Shown here piece after piece: positions 50,715 through 60,147 of a stretch of 64,000 nt of DNA (the first letter of the stretch is position 1; each line of letters starts with the position of its first letter). The DNA is from Gordonia oryzae. Its GTDB lineage: Bacteria > Actinomycetota > Actinomycetes > Mycobacteriales > Mycobacteriaceae. The stretch is from assembly GCF_003797185.1 (NCBI RefSeq), contig NZ_RKMH01000005.1:1-64000 (forward strand), written 5' to 3'. The notes under the pieces are model-generated. The model worked only from the letters and a program-made list of their open reading frames with translations. It searched no databases and was not told where the DNA came from. The position numbers and the translations under genes were made by a program.

Positions 50715-51390
50715 CGAGTACCTCGCGCAGATCCGACATCGAATCGACGCTCCATGCGGCAGCGTCGCGCTCCCCGGCCAGAGCGTAACCCCATCCGACG
50801 ATAATCGTCGGGATGCCGAAACGGGCTGCGCCCTCGACATCGTGGGATCGGTCGCCGATCATCACCGCCGGACGAGCGGGTCGGTGTGTGTGCGGGTCGA
50901 GCGATATGCCCAATTGTGCCAGTGCATGGGCGATCACGTCGGGTTTGTGGCGGCGGGTTCCGTCGTCGCTGGCGCCGGCGATGACGCGAAAGTGGCTGGC
51001 GAGTCCGAAGTGGTCGAGGATGGCGCGCGCGGTCGTCTGGTTCTTCGACGTCGCCACGGCCAGCGTCCGGCCCGACGCGCCGAGATCGCCGAGCAGTGTG
51101 TCCATGCCGTCGAACACCGAGTTCTCCAGCCAGCCGACGTCGACGTACCGGGCTCGATACGCGCGCATCGCCTCGTGTGCGGTGGCTTCGTCGAGCCCGA
51201 GTTCGCGCAAGGTGTCGATCATCGGCGGCCCGGCGATCCCGGCCACCACCGCCTCGGGTGCCGGTGGCGCGCCGACAGCGGTCAGGGCGTGCCGAAAACT
51301 GTTGGCGATCCCGGTGAAACTGTCGGTGATCGTCCCGTCGAGATCGACGAGCAGAACGGTGTCGGGATCAGTGGGGTCTGGTCGGGACAT
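50707..51390 (-). CDS. HAD-family hydrolase, PtkA/Gph-like
   Basis: This 227-residue HAD protein has motif I LVDLDGTITDS, motif II VATSKNQ and motif III/IV VMIGDRSHDVEGA, with a helical cap (about 20-90). By sequence alone it resembles phosphoglycolate phosphatase. Its place beside and overlapping ptpA matches M. tuberculosis Rv2232, PtkA, a HAD-type tyrosine kinase acting on PtpA. The long N-terminal extension of PtkA is absent. It overlaps ptpA by eight bases, so the pair is coupled. Confidence 0.85.
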   Translation of the reverse strand: MSRPDPTDPDTVLLVDLDGTITDSFTGIANSFRHALTAVGAPPAPEAVVAGIAGPPMIDTLRELGLDEATAHEAMRAYRARYVDVGWLENSVFDGMDTLLGDLGASGRTLAVATSKNQTTARAILDHFGLASHFRVIAGASDDGTRRHKPDVIAHALAQLGISLDPHTHRPARPAVMIGDRSHDVEGAARFGIPTIIVGWGYALAGERDAAAWSVDSMSDLREVLGV

Positions 51391-51423
51391 CACCAACCCA
51401 TGGTGCACGTAGGCTCACTCGGT

Positions 51424-52494
51424 ATGACATCCGGGCTGCATGCGCTCGACCGGCACGGCGACCGGGACAGCACCGTGGGCATGCTGGATTTCGCCGTCAA
51501 CGTGCGCGGAGCCGCACCGCCGTTCGTGCAGGCGGCCATCGCCTCCACCCTCGACGACCTGGCCCGATACCCGACGACCGACCAGACCGATCACACCACC
51601 GGGATCATCGCCGACCTGCACGGCCGTCCCACTGACGAGGTGATGCTCCTCGCCGGCGCCTCCGACGGATTCGAGCTGCTGCCGAAACTGGGTGCGGCAC
51701 ATGCGGCCCTGGTGCAGCCGTCGTTCACCGAACCGGAACTCGTGTTGCGGGCCGCGGGGATTCCGATCACCCAGGTCATCGGCCGGCCCGACACGCCGCT
51801 GGCAGAGCTGGCCGCCGACATCCCCGACGACGCCGACCTCGTGGTCGTCGGCAACCCCACGAACCCGACGTCGGTCCTGCACCCTGCGGAGTCGATCGCA
51901 GCGCTTCGACGTCCCGGACGCCTCGTCGTCGTCGACGAGGCGTTCGCCGATCTGACCCTCGATCCGGTGACCGGGGCGCGCGAGCCGCAGTCGCTGGCCG
52001 ACCGGCGAGCCGACGACGTCATCGTGATGCGCAGTGTTACCAAGACTTTCGGACTGGCCGGACTGCGTGCCGGTTACCTGCTCGCGGCGCCCGAGGTGAT
52101 CGAACGGGCAGCGGCGGGGCGCCGCGCCTGGCCGCTGTCCACGCCTGCGCTCGCCGCGCTGGCCGCCTGCTGCGGACCCGACGGGCAACGCTTCTGTTCC
52201 GAGCAGGCCGAGCTCGTCGCCATCGAACGCGACCATCTGCTCGCGCGACTCGCCGAGGTCGGAGTGATCCCGTGCGCGCCGCCCGCGGCGCCGTTCGTGC
52301 TCGTCGAGATGCCCGGTGCACTGGCGGTGCGAGAAAGCTTGCGAGACCAGGGGATCGCCGTGCGCAGTTGCGCGAACTTCGTCGGACTGACCGACGACCA
52401 CCTGCGGTTGGCGGTGCGCCCGGCGGCGCAGGTCGATCGGCTGGTCACGGCGCTCGACCGGGCGCGAGAGGAGATCACCGTTGGCAGCGCATGA
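51424..52494 (+). CDS. cobC: Threonine-phosphate decarboxylase-type aminotransferase CobC/CobD-like
   Basis: This 356-residue fold-type I PLP enzyme resembles histidinol-phosphate aminotransferase. The PLP-binding Lys207 is in VTKTFGLAGLR; the Asp and Arg contacts are in VVDEAFADLTL and RLAVRP. In M. tuberculosis Rv2231c this protein is named CobC and takes part in making the aminopropanol arm of cobalamin. ATG 51424. Its last 14 bases overlap the Nif3-like gene. A longer upstream frame on this strand is antisense to the HAD gene and not real. Confidence 0.87.
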   Translation: MTSGLHALDRHGDRDSTVGMLDFAVNVRGAAPPFVQAAIASTLDDLARYPTTDQTDHTTGIIADLHGRPTDEVMLLAGASDGFELLPKLGAAHAALVQPSFTEPELVLRAAGIPITQVIGRPDTPLAELAADIPDDADLVVVGNPTNPTSVLHPAESIAALRRPGRLVVVDEAFADLTLDPVTGAREPQSLADRRADDVIVMRSVTKTFGLAGLRAGYLLAAPEVIERAAAGRRAWPLSTPALAALAACCGPDGQRFCSEQAELVAIERDHLLARLAEVGVIPCAPPAAPFVLVEMPGALAVRESLRDQGIAVRSCANFVGLTDDHLRLAVRPAAQVDRLVTALDRAREEITVGSA

Positions 52495-53632
52495 GCACAC
52501 GGGTCACGGTCCGATCGAGGTGACTGTCGCCGACGTGGTGGCGGTGCTGGAGGCCGCGTATCCGCCGCGCCTGGCGGAGAGCTGGGACGCCGTCGGGCTC
52601 GTATGCGGAGACCCGAGCGAACCGGCCGGGCCGGTCCTGGTGTGCGTCGACGTCACCGACGACGTGGTCACCACGGCATGCGCGCAGGGTTACCGGATGA
52701 TCGTGGCACACCACCCGTTGCTGCTCCGGGGTGTGGAGTCGGTCGCTGCCGACACACCCAAGGGCCGCATCGTCCACCGACTCATCAGGGCCGGTATCGC
52801 CCTGTTCACCGCCCACACCAACGCCGACAAGGCCGATCCCGGTGTGTCCGACGCGCTCGCCGCCGCACTCGGACTCCGTGAGGTCGCGCCCATCGACCCC
52901 GAACCGCTGCCGCCCGTCGACAAGTGGGTGGTGATGGTGCCCGAGGGCAACGCCGAACAGGTCAGCGAGGCCATGTTCGCAGCAGGAGCCGGAGCGATCG
53001 GCGACTACCGCGACTGCGCGTGGTCGGTGGTCGGCGTCGGCCAGTTCGAGCCGAAACCTGGTGCCAACCCGACCATCGGTGAGATCGGGCAGCGTGAACG
53101 CGTGGACGAAGCGCGCGTGGAGATGGTTGCCGCCCGAGGGCTGCGAACCGCGGTCCTCGCCGCATTGCGCGACTCCCACCCGTACGAGGAACCTGCCTTC
53201 GACATCCTCGAACTCGCCGCGATCCCGTCGGCGCTCGGTCTCGGCCGCGTCGGTGTGCTGGCCGAACCGATGACCGTGGCGCAGTTCGCGCAACGCGCGG
53301 CCCACGCGCTGCGTACGCCATGGGGCGTGCGTGCCACCGGCCCGGCCGACCGACAGATCCGGACGGTCGCGGTCTGCGGCGGCGCCGGTGATTCCCTGCT
53401 GGCCTCCGTCGCCCGGCTCGGCGTCGACGCCTATCTGACCGGCGACCTCCGCCATCATCCGGTGGACGAGGCGCTGCGGTCCGGCGGCCCGGTGCTCCTC
53501 GACGCCGGGCACTGGGCCACCGAGTTCCCCTGGTGCCGGCAGGCCGCCGAACGGATCACTGCCGCCACCGGATGTGTGGCGGAGTGCCACGACGAACCCA
53601 CCGATCCGTTCACCGTGCACACGTCGGCCTGA
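52481..53632 (+). CDS. Nif3-like dinuclear metal-centre protein (YqfO/YbgI family)
   Basis: This 383-residue protein has the Nif3 fold in two halves, with the metal-binding segments MIVAHHPLLLRG and FTAHTNADKA in the first and DAGHWATEFPW in the last. A CutA1-like insert (about 140-240, VVMVPEGNAEQV) lies between. Members form hexamers with a dinuclear metal site. The role is unclear. The TTG start at 52481 has GAGGAG at the right distance (AGAGGAGATCACCG), and the frame overlaps cobC by 14 bases. Counterpart of Rv2230c. Confidence 0.88.
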   Translation: MAAHEHTGHGPIEVTVADVVAVLEAAYPPRLAESWDAVGLVCGDPSEPAGPVLVCVDVTDDVVTTACAQGYRMIVAHHPLLLRGVESVAADTPKGRIVHRLIRAGIALFTAHTNADKADPGVSDALAAALGLREVAPIDPEPLPPVDKWVVMVPEGNAEQVSEAMFAAGAGAIGDYRDCAWSVVGVGQFEPKPGANPTIGEIGQRERVDEARVEMVAARGLRTAVLAALRDSHPYEEPAFDILELAAIPSALGLGRVGVLAEPMTVAQFAQRAAHALRTPWGVRATGPADRQIRTVAVCGGAGDSLLASVARLGVDAYLTGDLRHHPVDEALRSGGPVLLDAGHWATEFPWCRQAAERITAATGCVAECHDEPTDPFTVHTSA

Positions 53633-53734
53633 CACGGCGCGTACCGTAAACGTTCACCGCCCGGTGCAACGGCGCGCCGTGACTCACCCGGCTCACCCGA
53701 CCACCGATTCCCCCAGTGCACGAGGAGACACCCG

Positions 53735-54472
53735 ATGAAGGTCGATGCCGGACGGCAACGACTCCTGCTCGAACTCGCCGACGTCGACGCCGGCCTGGCC
53801 CGACTTGACCATCGAGTCGGTCACCTGCCCGAAGACGCCGAGATCGCGGAGACGATCACCGCCATCGAGGTCGCCCGCGACGACCTCGTCCGTGCGGAGA
53901 TCGCTGCGGAGGATCTCGACCGGGAATACCGCCGCATGGACGGCGAGATCACCGGCATGCGCGATCGCGAACTGAAGGACTCGGCCCAGCTGACCGGCGG
54001 GGGCCTTGCGCCGAAAGCGTTATCGGAATTGCAACATGAGTTGACCGGTTTGGGACGGCGTCGGCAGGTTCTCGAGGAGGACATGCTGGAGCTGATGGAA
54101 CGTCAAGAAGCGCTCGGGTCCGAACGCGATCGGGCGGCGGCGACCATTGCCCATCTCGAGGAGCAACTCGCCGCGCTGCGCGGTCGTCGGGAAGAGGCCG
54201 TCACCGCGGTGGACGCCGACAAGGAGGCCTTGGCGGCGCGGCGTACCCAGATCGTTGCCGAGGTACCCGACGAACTGCTCCCGATCTATGAACGCCAGCG
54301 CAGCGCGGGCAAGGTCGGCGCGGGGCTGCTCCGCGCCCGCCGCTGTGGCGCCTGCCGGATGGAACTCGATCGCGGGACGCTCGCCGGGATCGCCGCCGCG
54401 CCCGACGACGAGGTGATCCGCTGTGAGGAGTGCGGTGCGATCCTGATCCGCACCCACGAGTCGGGACTGTGA
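53735..54472 (+). CDS. C4-type zinc-ribbon protein with long coiled coil (Rv2229c-like)
   Basis: This 245-residue protein is mostly helical coiled coil (residues 15-175, with heptad Leu and many Glu/Arg). It ends in a zinc ribbon CGACRMELD, then CEECGAILI. It matches the family found next to Nif3 in actinobacteria, the counterpart of Rv2229c. Nucleic-acid binding is possible but not shown. Its stop overlaps the next gene's GTG start by three bases. Confidence 0.88.
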   Translation: MKVDAGRQRLLLELADVDAGLARLDHRVGHLPEDAEIAETITAIEVARDDLVRAEIAAEDLDREYRRMDGEITGMRDRELKDSAQLTGGGLAPKALSELQHELTGLGRRRQVLEEDMLELMERQEALGSERDRAAATIAHLEEQLAALRGRREEAVTAVDADKEALAARRTQIVAEVPDELLPIYERQRSAGKVGAGLLRARRCGACRMELDRGTLAGIAAAPDDEVIRCEECGAILIRTHESGL

Positions 54473-55137
54473 CCACGAATTCTGGGCACGCCCCCGCAAC
54501 GCCGTCGTGGCAGGGCCAGATGGCCGCCCCGACCCGCATCGTGTTGGTACGGCACGGTCAGACGGCCCTGTCGGTGGATCGGCGGTACTCGGGCCGCGGC
54601 AACCCGCCTTTGACAGAGCGTGGCGTGACGCAGGCGCTGCGCGCAGCACAGCGTGCGGCCGCCGAGCAACCGATCGCCGCGGTTGTCAGCTCACCCCTCG
54701 ACCGGGCCAGGCAGACCGCGCAAGCGATCACCGACCTCGTCGGCGGCGAGGTGGTGACCGAGGACGATCTCATCGAGAACGACTTCGGCGCGTGGGAGGG
54801 ACTGACCTTTTCCGAGGCCAAGGCTCGCGACCCCGAGGTCCACGCCCGGTGGCTCGGTGACGAGTCGGTGCCCGCGCCCGGTGGGGAGAGCTTCATCCAG
54901 ACCGCCCAGCGGGTGATCGCCGCCAAGGACCGTCTGCTGCAGCGCTATCCGGGTCAAACCGTCGTCGTCGTCAGTCACGTCACCCCGATCAAGTCCCTAC
55001 TGCGCCACGCCCTCGACGTAGGACCGCAACTGTTGTTCCGGCTACACCTCGACCTGGCGTCGGTGTCGGTGGCCGAGTTCTTTCCCGACGGCGGCGCTGT
55101 CGTCCGCTGCGTCAATGACACGGCGCACCTTCGGTGA
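54469..55137 (+). CDS. Histidine (acid) phosphatase, phosphoglycerate-mutase fold, without RNase H domain
   Basis: This 222-residue phosphatase has the RHG motif LVRHGQTALSV with the phospho-His near residue 30, GRGNPPLTERG, EDDLIENDFGAWEGLTFSEA, and the second His in VVVVSHVTPIK. It is very like the C-terminal half of M. tuberculosis Rv2228c, whose N-terminal half is RNase HI; here only 20 residues of unrelated linker precede it. The phosphatase half has been linked to alpha-ribazole phosphate in cobalamin synthesis. Start GTG 54469. Its stop lies in a 24-bp repeat. Confidence 0.85.
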   Translation: MTTNSGHAPATPSWQGQMAAPTRIVLVRHGQTALSVDRRYSGRGNPPLTERGVTQALRAAQRAAAEQPIAAVVSSPLDRARQTAQAITDLVGGEVVTEDDLIENDFGAWEGLTFSEAKARDPEVHARWLGDESVPAPGGESFIQTAQRVIAAKDRLLQRYPGQTVVVVSHVTPIKSLLRHALDVGPQLLFRLHLDLASVSVAEFFPDGGAVVRCVNDTAHLR

Positions 55138-55197
55138 AGTGACACCTCACACCTTCGGTGACGCGACACGGCGCACCTTCGGGGAAGTCAGACCTCG
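55126..55197. repeat. 24-bp tandem repeat beginning at the phosphatase stop codon
   Basis: Three diverged 24-bp units start at 55126, 55150 and 55174, each opening CACCTTCGG. The first includes the last codons and the TGA stop (55135-55137) of the phosphatase gene. The array ends 35 bp before the RNase P RNA. Confidence 0.85.
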
Positions 55198-55231
55198 CAT
55201 CGTCGCCGACACCCCGGACGCTATCCTGTAA

Positions 55232-55648
<417 letters not shown>

Positions 55649-55745
55649 CCCTCCGACACCCCGGCGTCATCGTCGGCCCTGATCACGCCCTGTCACCGCA
55701 TGCACGTCCCCCCATGCACGCCGAGCGCGGCGTTATGGTCGGGGA

Positions 55746-57158
55746 GTGCAACGCAGACTGTCGGCGCCCGAGATCGACTTCGATGCCATCCGTGGGGAAC
55801 TCGGCGTCAGCGAGGACTACGGTGGCGCCGCACTCGAGGAAGCAGGCAACGCGCGCGACCGATATGCCGGGCAGCGCGCGGACCACCGCGATCTACCCCT
55901 GGTGACGATCGACCCGCCCGGATCGATGGACCTCGATCAGGCCGTCCACATCGCCACCGACGGCGACGGTTTCGTGGTCGACTACGCGATCGCCGACGTG
56001 GCCGCCCTCATCGAACCGGAGGGCGCCCTCGACGCCGAGAGCCGCCGACGCGGCGCCACGGTGTACTTCCCCGACGGCTCGGTCCCGCTGCATCCGCGGG
56101 TCCTGTCGGAGGGCAGCGGTTCGCTGCTGCCGGGTGTGGAACGCCCGGCCGTGCTCTGGACCATCCGCGTCGGCGCCGACGGCCGGATCGGCGACGTGGC
56201 GGTGCGACGCGCCCTGGTGCGTTCGGTGGCCCGCCTCGACTACGCGGGTGTCACCGCCGACGCCGCGGCGGGCCGGCTGCACCCGTCGATCACGGCGCTA
56301 CCGGATTTCGGTGTGCTGCGGCAACGGATCGCCTTGTCGCGCGGCGCAATCGAACTCGACCTCCCCGACCAGGACGTGGTGCGCGACGCCGACGGATGGA
56401 GCCTGCAGATAGCGCCGCACACACCCGCGGACAGGTGGAATGCCCAGGTGTCGTTGCTTGCCGGAATGTGCGCCGGAACCCTGATGGCCGATGCGGGCGT
56501 CGGGCTGCTGCGGACCCTGCCACCTGCCGAACCCGGTGCGGTGCGGGCATTGCGTGACACGGCACGCGCGATGGGTGTGGACTGGCCGGACGAGCAGGGG
56601 CCAGGAGAGTTCCTGGCCGGTCTACCGGCCGACGCGCCGTCGACCCTGGCGTTGATGTCGCACGCCGGTTCACTGATGCGTGGCGCCGGATATCTCGCCC
56701 TCGATGGCGGCGAGACGCCGTCGGAGTCGGAGATGGTGCACGCGGCGATCGGCGGGATCTACGCCCATGTCACCGCGCCACTACGACGGCTGGGTGATCG
56801 CTTCGCGACCGAGGCGTGCCTGGCGATCGCCGCCGGTCAGCCTGTACCCGATTGGGTGACCCGCGCACTACCCACCCTTCCGAAGATCCTGCGGTCGGCC
56901 GACTCCCTGGGGGCGTCGGCGGACCGGCTGTCGATCGATCTGGCCGAGGCGACGGTTCTCGCCGGCCGCGTCGGAGAGGTCTTCGACGCAGTGGTCCTCG
57001 CCGAGGCCGACGCGAACAAGCCCGCCCGGATTTTCATCGACGATCCGGCGGTCATCGCCGGATGCAGCGGAAATCCGGCGTCGGCGACCAGGATTCGGGC
57101 GCAGCTGACCGCTGCCGACCCGGTGCGGCGCATGGTGGGGTTCGCGCCGGTCGGCTGA
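55746..57158 (+). CDS. RNB-domain exoribonuclease (RNase II/R-like)
   Basis: This 470-residue protein has an RNB catalytic domain. The active-site motif DPPGSMDLDQA holds Asp56, Asp62 and Asp64, the Mg-binding acidic cluster. YFPDGSVPLHPRVLSEGSGS is the substrate channel segment, and HVTAPLRRLGDRF is the family motif that carries the catalytic Arg. The N-terminal cold-shock domains and C-terminal S1 domain of full RNase R/II are missing, so this is a short form. Start GTG 55746. It converges on the CYTH/CHAD gene across a short repeat. Confidence 0.88.
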   Translation: MQRRLSAPEIDFDAIRGELGVSEDYGGAALEEAGNARDRYAGQRADHRDLPLVTIDPPGSMDLDQAVHIATDGDGFVVDYAIADVAALIEPEGALDAESRRRGATVYFPDGSVPLHPRVLSEGSGSLLPGVERPAVLWTIRVGADGRIGDVAVRRALVRSVARLDYAGVTADAAAGRLHPSITALPDFGVLRQRIALSRGAIELDLPDQDVVRDADGWSLQIAPHTPADRWNAQVSLLAGMCAGTLMADAGVGLLRTLPPAEPGAVRALRDTARAMGVDWPDEQGPGEFLAGLPADAPSTLALMSHAGSLMRGAGYLALDGGETPSESEMVHAAIGGIYAHVTAPLRRLGDRFATEACLAIAAGQPVPDWVTRALPTLPKILRSADSLGASADRLSIDLAEATVLAGRVGEVFDAVVLAEADANKPARIFIDDPAVIAGCSGNPASATRIRAQLTAADPVRRMVGFAPVG

Positions 57159-57162
57159 GCCC

Positions 57163-57218
57163 GAGTACGCAGAGGCCTCCGAGTGCTCAGAGGTCCTCGG
57201 AGTGCTCAGAGGTCCTTG
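57163..57218. repeat. 18-19-bp tandem repeat at the CYTH/CHAD stop codon
   Basis: Three copies start at 57163, 57181 and 57200 (periods 18 and 19), of the form GAGTGCTCAGAGGTCCTCG. The third contains the stop of the leftward CYTH/CHAD gene (57206-57208). The array fills the 47-bp gap to the RNB gene. Confidence 0.85.
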
Positions 57219-58699
57219 GCGGCCTTGCGGTAGGCATCGAGGGCGCGTGCTCCGGCGGCCTCCTGCAGGGCGTCGAGACGGCCGAGTAGGAACATGTCGC
57301 GACCGGGGAGGTCGGTGCGCTCGGCAAGCTCGGCCAGGCGCGCCCGGTTGATCCGGGTGTCGTTGAAATCGCCGAGCGCCGACTGGATCTTCTTGGCCAC
57401 GGCGGCGGTCTTCTGATATCGCTTGATGCCCAACGGTTCTCCCGCATCGGTGGCGTAGCGCAACTTCTTGGCCCGCTTGCGGATGACGTGCACCTGCTCC
57501 TGCCACTCGTGCGACCCCTCGGGGAAGGTGGCGAGCTCTTCCTGAGCCTTCCGGATCTTCTTGCGGCTCTTGGCAATCGCCGCATCGACCGCCGCGGCCG
57601 CGGGCATGTCGGCGTCGGGCCCGGCAGGCGGATCGGTGATCAGGACGTCGATGTCGTCGAGCAGCCGGAAGTAGCGCTCGGAGTTCATCGCAGCATGAGC
57701 GGCGCGGATCGCGCGATCATGCGAGTCCGACTCGGTCCCCGTCAGCGCCGAGACCAAGGCCTCCGACGGCGACTCCCCACGCAACAGGGCGGTGTCGATC
57801 TCGAGCTGGACCTCCGAATCCCGTGCGTCACCAAGGATTCGGGCGAGCAGGCGCAGCTCGTCGTTGATGTGGGCGGTCCGGTGCGGGTCGAGCACCGTCG
57901 GGAAACCCGAGAGCACGCTGCGGAATCGGCGGGTGGCCACCCGCATCTGATGCACGGCGTCTGGCGCGTCGACCCGGACCTCGGGGTCGTAGGTGAGCAG
58001 GGCATTGCGATGCAGGGTCAGGTCGGTGACCACCAGCTCCAGCGCCGAGGGGCGTTTGGGCAACCGGGGTTCGACGGTCGTCGTCGGGGTGGAACCGATG
58101 GCACGGGCCAGCTTCGAGGCACTCGACGGTTCCGATCCGCCGGCCGAGCGCAGCAACTTGTGGGCAGCCTTCAGCAATCGTGGAGTACCGCCGGAGAGTA
58201 ACTCGAACTCCCACTCGGCCCACTGCGCGACCTCGCCGCCGGGCAGCAGCGACCGCGCGGTCACGAGGTCCTCGGCGAACTCCGCGAGCGGCTCCTCGTC
58301 GACCCCGAACAGGGTGGTGATGGTGCGGGAGGTGGAGATCACCGCCACCGGGATCAGGCTGCGGTGCCGGGTGAGCGCGAGCACCGGGATCAACAGGGCA
58401 TCGGGGAGGTCGCCGTCGGCGGGTGCCTCGTCGAACGCGATCTGCAATTCTCGGCGTGCGCCGGGAATTCCGCTGGGACGCTTGAGATGCCAGCCGCTGT
58501 CGTGGCCGCCGGTGCGACGTCGCAGGGTGATCCGATTGCCTGCCAGATCCAGGTTGTCGGTGTCGAAGTACGTGGCGTCGAGGGTGAACGTCTCCGGTTC
58601 ACGTGCGCCGACGACGCCGGGTAACACCCGCAGGTCGGGGGTGGCGGTTCCGGCTTCGACGTCGAACTTCAGCTCTACCTCGACCTGTTCGGTTGCCAC
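57206..58699 (-). CDS. CYTH and CHAD domain protein
   Basis: This 497-residue protein has an N-terminal CYTH domain (1-200, with the VEVELKF signature and ATYFDTDNLDL) and a C-terminal CHAD domain (220-497, helical, with HQMRVATRRFRSVL and HVIRKRAKKLRYATDAG). CYTH proteins hydrolyse triphosphates; CHAD helices bind polyphosphate. The fusion is common in actinobacteria and probably acts on or binds polyphosphate. The GTG at 58697-58699 has CAGGAGGACCA upstream. Counterpart of Rv2226. Confidence 0.9.
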   Translation of the reverse strand: MATEQVEVELKFDVEAGTATPDLRVLPGVVGAREPETFTLDATYFDTDNLDLAGNRITLRRRTGGHDSGWHLKRPSGIPGARRELQIAFDEAPADGDLPDALLIPVLALTRHRSLIPVAVISTSRTITTLFGVDEEPLAEFAEDLVTARSLLPGGEVAQWAEWEFELLSGGTPRLLKAAHKLLRSAGGSEPSSASKLARAIGSTPTTTVEPRLPKRPSALELVVTDLTLHRNALLTYDPEVRVDAPDAVHQMRVATRRFRSVLSGFPTVLDPHRTAHINDELRLLARILGDARDSEVQLEIDTALLRGESPSEALVSALTGTESDSHDRAIRAAHAAMNSERYFRLLDDIDVLITDPPAGPDADMPAAAAVDAAIAKSRKKIRKAQEELATFPEGSHEWQEQVHVIRKRAKKLRYATDAGEPLGIKRYQKTAAVAKKIQSALGDFNDTRINRARLAELAERTDLPGRDMFLLGRLDALQEAAGARALDAYRKAAKDL

Positions 58700-58748
58700 T
58701 GGTCCTCCTGCCGGATGTCGGATACGCGTGAAGTGTATATGTGGGCGA

Positions 58749-59723
58749 TCACCGGACGTCGTCGGCGAAGGCGTCGGTTGCCTCGATGAGTGTGCTCCGG
58801 ATGCCCGGCTCGAAGGAGGCGTGCCCGGCGTCGTCGACGATGTGCAGCTGTGCCGACGGCCACGCCCGGTGCAGATCCCACGCACTGCGCATCGGGCAGA
58901 CGACGTCGTAGCGGCCCTGCACGATGACGCCGGGGATGTCGGCGATGCGGTCGATGTCGCGCAGGAGTTGGCCGTCGTCGAGGAAGCCGTGATTCACGAA
59001 GTAATGGTTCTCGATCGAGGCGAAGGCGATGTCGAAGCGTGGTCCGGAGTCCTCCTTGATCGCCGCCGCCTCTTCGGGCTTCGGGATGAGGTAGCTGGTG
59101 GCCTGTTCCCAGCCGGTCCAGGCCCGGGCGGCGGCCGCGGCCACCTCCGGTTCGGCCGACGTCAACAGCCGGTGATAGGCGGCCACGAGATCACCGTCGC
59201 GTTCGGCGGCGGGAATCGGCGCCAGATAGGACTCCCAGATGTCGGGGTAGATGTGCGCCGCACCGCCGTTGTAATACCAGTCGATCTCGCTGCGCCGCAG
59301 TAGGAAGATGCCGCGCAGGACCAGCTCCGACACCCGATCCGGATGGGTTTGCGCATAAGCCAACCCGAGTGTCGATCCCCAGGAGCCCCCGAACACCTGC
59401 CAGGTGTCGATGTCGAGGTGCTCGCGCAGCGCCTCCATGTCGGCGATGAGTGCGCCGGTCGTGTTCACCGATAGGTCGGCGCCGTCGGCGATGTGCGGGC
59501 GGGAGCGGCCGCAGCCCCGCTGATCGAACAGGACGATCCGATAGCGGTGCGGATCGAAGAAGCGACGCTGATCGGGTGCGGTCCCACCGCCCGGACCGCC
59601 GTGGACGAAGACCGCGGGTTTGCCATCGGGGTTACCGGAGGTCTCCCAGTAGATTTGCTGACCGTCGGTGGTGGGCAGGTGGCCTGAGGCGTAGGGCTCG
59701 ATCTCGGGGTAGAAGTCGCGCAT
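58749..59723 (-). CDS. pip: Prolyl aminopeptidase
   Basis: This 324-residue peptidase (family S33) removes N-terminal proline. The substrate-pocket motif HGGPGGG is near residue 41, LFDQRGCGRSRPH follows, and Ser114 is the nucleophile in GGSWGSTL. The Asp and His of the triad are in GRYDVVCPM and DAGHASFEP. The length equals the family standard. No signal peptide is seen, so it is cytosolic. It lies 49 bp upstream of the CYTH/CHAD gene on the same strand. Confidence 0.93.
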   Translation of the reverse strand: MRDFYPEIEPYASGHLPTTDGQQIYWETSGNPDGKPAVFVHGGPGGGTAPDQRRFFDPHRYRIVLFDQRGCGRSRPHIADGADLSVNTTGALIADMEALREHLDIDTWQVFGGSWGSTLGLAYAQTHPDRVSELVLRGIFLLRRSEIDWYYNGGAAHIYPDIWESYLAPIPAAERDGDLVAAYHRLLTSAEPEVAAAAARAWTGWEQATSYLIPKPEEAAAIKEDSGPRFDIAFASIENHYFVNHGFLDDGQLLRDIDRIADIPGVIVQGRYDVVCPMRSAWDLHRAWPSAQLHIVDDAGHASFEPGIRSTLIEATDAFADDVR

Positions 59724-60147
59724 GGTTTACGAGCCTAGACACCCGGGCGCGGTGCGGTGGCGCTGCCGCGATGTCCGTTACGCCGGTGATGGCGCAATCC
59801 TGCTGTCGCGGTTGGTCATACGAGCGGATGACGTCGGCGCGGCGATCCGTGCGTCGGGGGTGGGGGCCGGCGTGACCAGTCAGCGCAGGTGTACCCCAGT
59901 GATCACCGAATCGACAAGGGCATCAGAGCGATGATCCGACAGGCCGGGCACGTCGAACTGTTGGTCCGGCGAACTCCGTGGGTCGCTTCGGTCAGTTCGC
60001 CCATCTCGGAGGTGTCGGCGGCCACATCGGGATGACCGCGGTGGTCGATGTGGTGCTGACCGCTCTCGTCGTGCTGGCTGCTGCGCAGCAACGTGTGCCG
60101 ACTCCGATTGCCCTGGCGTCGCCGGCCGCACGTTGCGGCGACCAGGA
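59724..60147. other. 424-bp gap between pip and panB with no recognised gene
   Basis: Short frames exist on both strands, for example a rightward frame with the hydrophobic stretch VVDVVLTALVVLAAAQ near 60030-60080. None has a domain I recognise or a good ribosome site. It may be decayed coding DNA. Confidence 0.45.

Noticed and set aside
50842-51423. N-terminal extension of cobC
   Set aside because: The open frame upstream of ATG 51424 is antisense to the HAD gene and lacks PLP-enzyme features.
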